Source: Trichopria drosophilae (lineage: Eukaryota > Arthropoda > Insecta > Hymenoptera > Diapriidae). From it: 64,000 nt of DNA. Positions 56,780 through 64,000 of this stretch are shown one piece after another (positions within the stretch are counted from its first letter, which is position 1; each line of letters starts with the position of its first letter). The DNA lies in assembly GCA_030407085.1 (NCBI GenBank), contig CM059585.1, positions 66,141,501 through 66,205,500 of the forward strand. The letters are read 5' to 3'. The notes under the pieces were generated by a model. That model was not told the DNA's origin, did not search any database, and saw only the letters and a program-made list of their open reading frames with translations. A program made the position numbers and the translations under genes.

Positions 56780-56985
56780 AATCGATGACTTTAGAAAGAT
56801 GTGACGGATTTGTGATTGGGCGAGTGTCGGATAGACTTACAGGATTTGAGATTTTCTTATACGTTATGAGATTTCCAAGGACAACAAGTTTTATTGGGAC
56901 TGTCAGAAGGTTCGCCGAGGAGAATGCAAGGCTAGGGCAATCACAATGCAGACTGCTGCGGGGTTAGTTTTGATTAAGGGCCCTG
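56780..56985. other. Junction between LINE B1 and the MULE relic
   Basis: A 60-codon plus-strand frame overlaps this stretch, but it is the complement of LINE-like DNA (upstream RT of copy B1) and is not considered a gene. Confidence 0.3.
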
Positions 56986-57691
56986 AGCAATCGCCCCAAA
57001 CACATCCAGCAAGCCCGGAAGAGGCCAAAGCTGAATCGGTAATGGTTTCCTTGAAGCGTTCTGCAGAAGAGCATCCAGAGATGCCGCCAGCACAAGTAAG
57101 TGTTTAGGTTAACCGATACCAGTAATATTATAACCGCTCATTTTGCTCTGTTATTTCTGTTATTAGATTGTACGCGATGCATTATCTAATTTGAATCCTG
57201 GCGTATTGGCAAAACTGCCGGGATGAGTGAACGTCTCGCCTTTGTTCCCAAAGCAGATGTGATATCAGATGACTTAATAGAAGTTCTAGATTATTTTGAT
57301 CACACATACGTTCGCGGAAGACCAGCTCGGGGTCGACGACGTGCTGTACCTCCCCGATACTCTCTAGATTTGTGGAACCAATACACTTCAAGGACTGTAT
57401 AGAACAAATAACGTCAGCGAAGGTTGGCATAACCGCTTTCGGGTGCTTGTGAATAAAAACCACCCGGATTTGTACGCTTTCTTGAATCAGCTACAAATAG
57501 AACAACAAGACACTGAAACGTGTCTCGTAGAGCTCAGCCTCGGTCGGTCGGTTAAAGCAGCACCTCGAAAACAATGGGTCTGTCTCCAAAAACGTCTGCT
57601 ATGCATCGTCAAACGATACCAAACATACAAAGACGAAAATCGGATTCTAGAATTTTTAACTAATCTGGCATACAATATACAAATTTCTTGA
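56985..57691 (+). pseudogene. MULE/FLYWCH-associated transposase relic with an intron scar
   Basis: The first exon-like part (to 57,089) encodes AKAESVMVSLKRSAEEHPEM with PPAQ. It ends at GTAAGTGT and resumes after TTATTAG at 57,165 with IVRDALSNLNPGVLAKLPG. Together these match the segment that follows FLYWCH fingers in MULE-type proteins. After a frameshift comes ERLAFVPKADVISDDLIEVL, then PPRYSLDLWNQY, RTNNVSEGWHNRFRV and HPDLYAFLNQLQIEQQ. This is the LWN-x-Y...RTNN-x-EGWH...HP-x-x-x-F-x-x-L-x-EQ C-terminal domain. The catalytic core that should separate the two parts is absent. The last 82 codons (57,443-57,691) are open. Confidence 0.7.
57090..57167 (+). other. Probable intron in the MULE relic
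   Basis: GTAAGT after the codon for Gln in PPAQ, and a T-rich stretch ending TTATTAG before the codon for Ile in IVRDAL. Removing it joins two pieces that are adjacent in the protein family. Confidence 0.5.
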
Positions 57692-57699
57692 TGTAAAAC

Positions 57700-58190
57700 T
57701 GTAAAAAATGTATTTTTGACTTGTAAAAAATACTCTAAAATATAATCAATACATATCCATAAAAATTTTTATTTTTTTCGGGCACAATAACGTTCGGGCG
57801 ATTGGATTCGGACAAATGTATTCGGGCGGATAAATTTCGGGTGACTGACATTCGGGCAAATGTCCGTTCGGGCGTGTGGATTCGGGCGTTTGACCGTGAA
57901 CCATAAAACTATGAACTTGTCTATATAATTAGCAACTCTGGTAAAACTGTTCATCTATTTAATTCTAATACTAAAGTTAAACTTAGCCTTTTAAACTATT
58001 CGAGTGCTTCACACCAATGGAGGTACGGCTTTTTTTCCTACGCTTGGTCTGCCCTAAATAAATATGAGAAGAGGTTTGAACGAAAAGATATGATAGAGGT
58101 GAGTGATTGTACATGACGAGGAAGAGAGTTCAAAAATTTGATAACTGTGATCCAAAATGAGCGAGCGAATATGTTAGTACGTGAGGTAGG
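57700..58190. other. Unassigned spacer with TTCGGGCG repeats
   Basis: Between 57,779 and 57,890 the motif TTCGGGC(G/A) recurs six to seven times about every 17-19 bp (for example TTCGGGCGATTGGATTCG), a short degenerate tandem array at the end of the MULE relic. It may be part of its terminal repeat. Confidence 0.5.
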
Positions 58191-58199
58191 AAGTGAAAA

Positions 58200-58950
58200 A
58201 CGGGAGGAATGATGCCGAGATTATCGACGGACCAACTCGCTGGTTGGGATGAACCTATCGGCCAGATGGGAAGGCTGTGAGGTAGTAATGATTTGATGCG
58301 TGAGATTTTCGAGGAAAGCTGTCAAGTCAGCGGTAATAAGGGATACGTATTCGAGATGTGGAATAACCAACGAATTGACAAGAGAAAGCTTAATGGATGA
58401 AGGGAGAAAATCACAACGATATCTTCGCCGGTACAAGACACAGGGAACTCTCCAGGAGATGATGCTGATGTGGTGATTCCGCGTTAGATCGGAAGTAATT
58501 TATACACCCAGGTCCTTTACTTCACGTGAGCATGGTGTTACATGCGACCCAACGATGATCTGCGGTAAAGTAACATCATATATGTTAGCAAATTTTGTGA
58601 GGAACCAAGGATAATGGCCTGTGTTTGCACGTATTTAAGATGAACCCGAAATCACGGGACCACTTTACTCATTCGGCAATACCGCTGTAGATATTGTCTA
58701 TTGTTTCGCTTAAGCATATTAGTGTCGTTAAATAAAATTGCATATCGTCGGCAAAGATGGTGGTTGTATTAGGACAATAATGAAGCCTAGGATATAGGGT
58801 ATTGACGATAATGAATAACATCGGCCCTAGGCTCGAACCTTCGGGCATACCAAATGTGATATACTCAGGGTCTGAAGTTAAGCCATCTAAACGAATTATT
58901 TTATGAGAACGGTTAGATAAGTATGAGTGTAGCCGTCTCAATGCTACGTT
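58200..58950 (-). pseudogene. APE-type LINE reverse transcriptase, copy B2
   Basis: The minus-strand frame 58,941-58,669 encodes LRRLHSYLSNRSHKIIRLDG, then EGSSLGPMLFIIVNTLY and TIFADDMQFYLTTL. This retains the FADD catalytic box that copy B1 has lost. Then 58,436-58,221 encodes LPSSIKLSLVNSLVIPHLEY. The same order and wording occur in B1, so they are one family. The RT begins mid-domain because an internal deletion joins it directly to the ORF1 fragment upstream. Frameshifts lie between the two frames. Confidence 0.8.
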
Positions 58951-59440
58951 CGCTTCGCAATTCGTTCAGAGTAGCTAAAAGCAACGCGAACTGGTCGTTC
59001 GAAGTCCCCATGTCGAACGTCGTTGTAGTAGACGCGGTACGTGCGACGGATAATACATGGATCCGCGCAATGGGCGTAAGTAGGCGAGGCGGTGCTAATA
59101 GCGGCTCACAGGTGGGAGCCGCAACCATAGTGGGTGGAGGACGTAACATTAGCAGGTGTGGCTACGCACGTGTCTACAATGCTCGCTGCGGAAACACAGG
59201 GAAGAAGATAAGACAGAGATCGAACGCAGCCACTGTCTCTCTCTTGCATTTAATAAACGCACGGGCGCACGAACCGTGAAATGACTTTTTACACGACATG
59301 CATGCCACAAATCTAATTGCAGATTTGTGACATTTCACGCAGATGACCAGATCCGATGAATTTTCTGTCTGGCTGCGACTATAACTTCTCGTTCTCGGCA
59401 TTAGACTTTGGGTTTTAATGTATCGTTGGCTTGCATTGAC
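58950..59440 (-). pseudogene. LINE ORF1 fragment with PHD-like zinc finger
   Basis: The minus-strand frame from 59,575 contains SRSQTENSSDLVICVKCHKS, then AIRFVACMSCKKSFHGSCAR. The pattern C-x2-C-x9-C-x2-C-x4-H-x2-C is the first part of a PHD-type finger, found in ORF1 proteins of CR1/L2-like LINEs. A second frame (59,149-58,913) continues with a proline-rich stretch and NDQFALLLATLNELRSER before the deletion junction with RT. The protein would be the RNA-binding ORF1 product; it is truncated and frameshifted. Confidence 0.65.
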
Positions 59441-59449
59441 AGGTAGGAA

Positions 59450-62140
59450 AAATGGCTGGTAGTGCAACGTCGATCTATACGTAACGTCATCGCACTTACG
59501 TAGAGTAAACTTGGTCGCGTACCGTTGACACTTGCTCGGCGAAAACCATCCAGAAAATATTTCAAAATTTTGCAAAAGGCGTACCGTGGACTAAACAGAG
59601 TGATATTACTAAAATTTTTCCGATGGTATGTTGGTCCATGCCTGGTGCAGCCATTCGAAGAACTCGCTCGGAAGTAAAAGTAAAACGTGAGTTGTGATGA
59701 AAAAATGCGGTAAACTCCGCTAACCTTAGGCTCATGACAAAATCAGAGAGCATTATGTTCGAGATTGTGTTGACAGAGTCTTGATGACAGAACCTTTGCC
59801 TATATTGCTTCCAAACAGATAATCCCTGATATTTTCAGAAAGGTTTTGCCAAGAGCTTGACTGAATTACTCTTCAATAATACTTTTCTGAATTAATAATA
59901 TGCTCATCTGATTAGATGTTAAGAAACCCCAAAAGCTGGACTTATGGACAACGGCATACGAGTTTTCGTAAACTATCAGCTTCGAAGACCAGCGTGCTCC
60001 CGTTGAAGAAGAAAAAAATATATATTTGATTTCTCGCGTGATTTCGCTGGGTATAATGTGCCCCGGGAATCTTTACAATGACTACGAATAACGAGAAAAA
60101 GATAAGATTATAAAATAAAACGAGTTAAGGTGCGTAGTTGATCCTCCCTAAACGGAGGGTGCAAAGAATCTAACGCACGTTTTTCAGGAATCCCACAAGG
60201 GCTTATCGGGCGGAAACGTCGCAAAATCACGTAATTCTGATCGCCAGAAATAATACGTTATAGTGACGTCGCCCAACAATTATTTGTTTAGCACCGACGG
60301 CATCCTGTTATATTTTCGCCTCGAAATTTACAATAGTTCTAAACAAACTCGAAAGAGCTTTTAAAATGAGCCCCCAACTGGACCCATGTTGCCATTTAAA
60401 AATTTAAACCGCCTTTCGCCCCACCTCATGATTTATTTGACCAATTTATACTCATTTGCACAATTTACCGGCATTTGAGAAATTCAAACCAAGACACAAG
60501 AATGTGCGTTCGTGCCGACAGATGCAAACGAAATTCGCGCGGTGGGTTTGTCTACGGAAAACCCAGAAATCCAGTCTTTGAAATATGGAATCTATATGGG
60601 AGGCCTTAAGGCGGATATCTACAATATTATCCCATTCAATAATAGCGTCTTACAACCATTTTTGTTGAATACGTAATATATCTTATGACTTAAACTTTAC
60701 TTTCTTCTTACATAGATGCGTTCTTAAATTAGATGGGGAAAGATTAGAATTACTGCTATCACCGACTAGGTTCGAGTTATGGGGTCATTAGTACTTCCTT
60801 CTATATTTCTAACTAGTTTGATTACCGTTACCGTATCAGATATATTTTGCAAAAAATGTGCCGGTTTGATATTTTCCACTGAAACATTTGGAGACGTTTT
60901 GTTGACGTCAATTTCGACAACACGGTCAGAAGTCCACTACGCATCCTTGTGTGGACCCGTATACGGGCAGTATAGCGAACCTTTTGATGTTCGAACAAGG
61001 CAGAGAATGTGTTTACAAGTAACTAAGTATTTATAAACAAAGGTTTTCCTTACTGTCGGTACTCGACACCACAGTTGCCGATCCGCGGAGAATTCACATC
61101 CCCACCGCGTTCCGGCCACGGAGATTTTCGTCCTCGTCCGTGTGATTTCTCCTCCGTACTCACACTACCAAAGTCGGCGTGCCTGTGTGAGCTCTACAGA
61201 CGCTGTTAAAATGAAATTTGCCGGACGTATCCTTCCGCGAATTCCTATATTATAAATAGCATAAATATAATATGTGGCTCCCTATTCGATCCTGAATTTT
61301 CTTTTCTATTATGATTTTGGAATAAATCTAATTCAATTTGATTAAATTGGAGTAAATTCAATTCAATAAAAAATAAATAATTAAAAATAATATTGATAAT
61401 AAGATATTAATTTCATTGTATGAAATGCTCAAAAATATGCTAGCCAAGTTTCAACTATCCTAAATAATTTTCTTTTTTGTTATTTATTTGCATAATAAAG
61501 ATTGTGCATATGAAAATTATTTATCAGATAATTTAATATATGTTTATGTTTTCTTCATTTATTTTGACAAATGTAACATTAAAGCAAATGAAAAAATACC
61601 GTAATTTATTTCCTCCAAAATTTATTCAATTGGATATTATTAATTATGGCTTTGTATTATTTTTATAAAACTATTTTAATAATTTATTTTAAAAAAATAT
61701 TTTTAACTTATTGACATATCCGAAATTCTTAATTTCTTAATTATTCTATAAAAGAAACTTCACTTCTTTTCAGGAGAAATGCAAATGCAATGTATTAAAT
61801 TTATTTATGCAATCCAATATCAATTGTTATTGTATTTTAACCAATTCGAGTGTTTTTAGTATTCAAAATCTATAAAATGAGATTCAGTTATATACATCGA
61901 ACCAAAGAATTCTAAATTCAGATTTCTGAAGTTAATTAATAATTCTTTTTGTTCAACTTTTATTATTTAAGTTCAATTTGTAAATTTTCCATATAAAAAA
62001 AATCAAAATTTTATTATTCGCGATTTTAATACGGAAATTTTCACTAATGAATAACAATAGGTAATGATTTAACGGTAATCTCGAGTCCCCCGTGGGAAGA
62101 GTAGATCGCCGTTGTACCGACCTCCCGGGCGCGAACCACT
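59450..62140. other. Long spacer, AT-rich in its second half
   Basis: No domain recognised. 60,120-60,330 and 61,060-61,200 are GC-richer islands without a match. 61,250-62,060 is extremely AT-rich. Confidence 0.4.
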
Positions 62141-62142
62141 AA

Positions 62143-63031
62143 TGTCATTTCATATTCTTTGTAGTTACAGGGCCAGATAGGCAAGGCGCCAGCGAGCGGC
62201 GCTGCAGGAGGAGAGAGAGGGAGAAAGAAAGAGAGAGAGAGAGAGTAAGTAGGAGCACGCCGCGTCGGTCGCGTGGTCGCTCCCAGGTAGAATCGCGAGC
62301 GGAACGGGAGCTAGGTCGACGTGATCCGTGATATTTCAGAAGCCGAAATAAAGCGCTTGACGAAAGTCCCACGGAGAACAAGAGTTGAAGGCAGGGCCCG
62401 GCAAGTTAGCGCGAGCGTCCGGAAATAGAGGTCCAGGTAGGACGAATTGTCCTGTTTGAGGGGATCGAGTCGAGGCCCGGGACGCGAAACGGCGTTGGAA
62501 GCGGCCCGAACGAGGAGGACCTACGAGCGGCCATTTTTGTATGTAAGTACCACTCGAGTGCTGTGCGGACCGGGGTGCCAATATCTCTTTCTCTCTCTCT
62601 CCCTCGACCTCCACCTCGTGAGCGCAAGTGCGATAGAGACCGCGAGTCTCCGGTAGCGAGCCGGTGTTGGCACTTGCCGAGGCGTTACGAGTCGTGACCG
62701 CGAGTAGAGTACCGCTATCTTTTGTATTATCTATTTTTTTGTTACTTTTTGTTCCGTTAAAATAAACGTGATTGTGTCTGATGTGAATAGCTTCGCGTTT
62801 AATTTCTGTCGGGGACAACCTTTCCCGGGGATACGGTAATGGCTCGTCTCTTTCTTGCCACCGCGCGGGAGCTAGCCGGCGAACGGAGACTTCGCCGAGG
62901 GTGGCGTCCGTCCCAGGACGTCGAGAGTTTCGGGCCGGATAAAAGTCGGGATTCCGTCCCGGAGCTTTTGGGTGCGCCCGAAGACGCTCGAGAGCGCAAA
63001 AGTGTCGGCGAAAATAATCAACCCCGTTACA
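62143..63031 (-). mobile_element. Candidate GC-rich LTR with adjacent PBS-like site
   Basis: This GC-rich 889-bp block stands out sharply from its AT-rich surroundings. Read on the minus strand it begins TGTAACGGGGTTG and ends AATGACA, the TG...CA pattern of LTRs. Directly after it comes TTAGTGGTTCGCGCCCGGG, which looks like a tRNA primer-binding site. Against this, both AATAAA signals inside lie on the plus strand, so orientation is uncertain. It contains CT/GA-rich tracts at 62,206-62,246 and 62,584-62,603. Long open frames here (up to 241 codons, minus strand) are judged composition artefacts. Confidence 0.4.
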
Positions 63032-63057
63032 ATGTATTGAATCCAACGAAACTGTTT

Positions 63058-63085
63058 TCATAATAATAATAATAATAATAGTAAT
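63058..63085. repeat. TAA microsatellite
   Basis: About nine TAA units, then degenerate. It lies between the LTR candidate and LINE copy 4. Confidence 0.9.
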
Positions 63086-63309
63086 TATAATTCTTTTAAT
63101 TAGGATTGCAACTTAAATATATTTGTATAAAAATGCTGTAAAGCCATAATTAATAATATTGAATGGAATAAATGTTGTGGGAATCAAAACGAGTATTTTA
63201 GTATTTGCTTTAACATTACATATACCAAAATAAATTTAAAAAATGTAATATTAAATTGTCCAATAAACAATTTGATAAGCATGATCGTTATTATGAAAAT
63301 AAAAAAGAA

Positions 63310-63384
63310 AAAAAATCCTCCCATATTGGGCGCCAACGCCAAAAACTGTCTTAACTTTCCAACGCTTAGACCACTCGGTTACCA
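63310..63384 (-). repeat. tRNA-like tail joined to LINE copy 4
   Basis: On the minus strand TAACCGAGTGGTCTAAGCG resembles the D-arm/box A of tRNA-Leu or tRNA-Ser. It starts within a few bases of where LINE homology ends. No box B was found. A T-run (TTTTTTTTCTTTTTT) follows about 65 bp later. Confidence 0.3.
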
Positions 63385-64000
63385 ATAGACGGAGAGATCC
63401 CAGCAGCACTGCTTTCTGCATTCGGCCTGCGATGGAATTTGCAAGTTCTTGACAGGCCGGAATGCTTTTGATGTTTTGGAGGAAAGTTGGTCTCATTCCT
63501 CCCAGCACTCCAATTATCAGCACGACGAGCTTGATTTAGAACGCTTGATACAGCTTGCGAATCTCGAACAGGAGTTCCTGATATTTCATCCGTTTTTCGT
63601 CCTCTTTGCTGACTATATTTGTTTCTGCTGGTGCAGAAAACTCGATTACGAAGATGGATTTGTCATCGAAGTCAACAAGGACGATGTCAGGCTTATTGGC
63701 TGATATTTGCCTGCTCGTCGGGAATGAGTAATTCCAGTATATTCGGCACGACTCATTCCCGACAACGGATTCAATATCAGTGGGGACGTACGGCAAAACT
63801 AGGGTTGCATCAATAACATAAGTGCTGCGAAGATGGTAATACAGCACTCGAAGAGCCGCATTGTGACGTTCGGTGTATGCTGAAACTGCATATATTGCAC
63901 ATGCTGCCAAAAGATGCATTAGTGTCTCAGCATGACATCTACACAATCTACAAAGCGTACTCTGTACCGCCTGGTGTAAGATGTTCTGGCGATACGCTAA
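63385..64000 (-). mobile_element. R4/Dong-like LINE, copy 4 (3' part, continues beyond window)
   Basis: The minus-strand frame 63,946-63,536 contains the zinc knuckle with all ligands (CRCHAETLMHLLAAC), then RHNAALRVLYYHLRS, NKPDIVLVDFDDKS and IFVIEFSAPAETNIV, and the E/K-rich helix. It is very close to copy 1 in wording and has fewer lesions over this part. A frame break near 63,536 is followed by GGMRPTFLQNIKSIPA in another frame. The homology to copy 1 stops near 63,385, where a tRNA-like segment replaces the usual UTR. The 5' part lies outside the window. Confidence 0.85.
63536..63946 (-). pseudogene. Knuckle and endonuclease of LINE copy 4
   Basis: This 136-codon open frame spans the CCHC knuckle and the restriction-like endonuclease up to EIRKLYQAF. 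Compared with copy 1 it keeps the last knuckle cysteine and has no stop before RHN, so it is the best guide in this window to the family sequence here. The PD...EFSAP signature is intact. It ends by frameshift. Confidence 0.8.

Noticed and set aside
60779..61036. 85-codon plus-strand frame with a signal-peptide-like start
   Set aside because: The length is within chance expectation and there is no recognisable domain, splice context or neighbouring exon.
62336..63061. 241-codon open frame on the minus strand
   Set aside because: It lies in a GC-rich LTR-like block where stop codons are rare in several frames. The translation is arginine/proline-rich without any domain, and overlapping frames on both strands are also open.

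Overview
This 64-kb window looks like AT-rich, intron-bearing arthropod DNA, most likely from an insect genome heavily loaded with transposable elements. It contains eukaryotic LINE, Ty3/gypsy, piggyBac, Transib, Mutator-type and SINE relics, many long microsatellites, and no bacterial-style operons. I could not identify one intact host protein-coding gene. Nearly everything recognisable is a decayed, truncated or nested mobile element. A hymenopteran or other TE-rich insect is plausible, but the species cannot be fixed from the sequence alone.

Layout. 0-2.4 kb: unassigned DNA and a 358-bp MITE. 2.4-6.2 kb: copy 1 of an R4/Dong-like LINE with a restriction-like endonuclease, carrying an insert with a hammerhead-ribozyme-like core. 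7.0-9.1 kb: an APE-endonuclease scrap, an inverted-repeat element and an RT scrap. 9.7-12.3 kb: a piggyBac transposase pseudogene interrupted at a TTAA by an 823-bp piggyBac-type MITE. 13.6-16.6 kb: an internally deleted gypsy element. 17.9-22.7 kb: DNA rich in TCAAGGTCA-type motifs, then a second gypsy interrupted by a TIR element. 23.4-23.9 kb: a Mutator-like transposase on the minus strand. 28.5-30.7 kb: a Transib (RAG1-like) transposase pseudogene, followed by a TIR element ending in CACGGTG. 32.1-37.5 kb: an LTR/PBS candidate, a tRNA-derived SINE and gypsy pol fragments. 40.9-42.4 kb: a CGTACG-rich inverted-repeat element with a 5S rRNA-derived piece. 47.8-52.5 kb: two minus-strand R4/Dong-like copies, one carrying a 1219-bp CACGGTG-ended transposon. 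54.3-59.4 kb: SINE, hairpin, two related APE-type LINE fragments and a MULE/FLYWCH-type relic with an intron scar. 62.1-63.0 kb: a GC-rich LTR candidate. 63.4-64 kb: another R4/Dong-like copy running off the window.

How the pieces relate. Three themes cross the boundaries of individual elements. (1) A Transib transposase relic shares the window with two non-autonomous elements whose ends carry CACGGTG, resembling the V(D)J recombination signal heptamer. (2) A 60-90 bp module containing GCCATTTT, a palindromic TCTGA/TCAGA core and an ATCAGCGA box occurs at nine sites in both orientations: inside the piggyBac MITE, behind the Transib gene, inside a CACGGTG transposon, and alone. (3) Most retroelements carry clean internal deletions that join conserved domains. 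All of this was read by eye; identity levels, ages and copy numbers were not computed.
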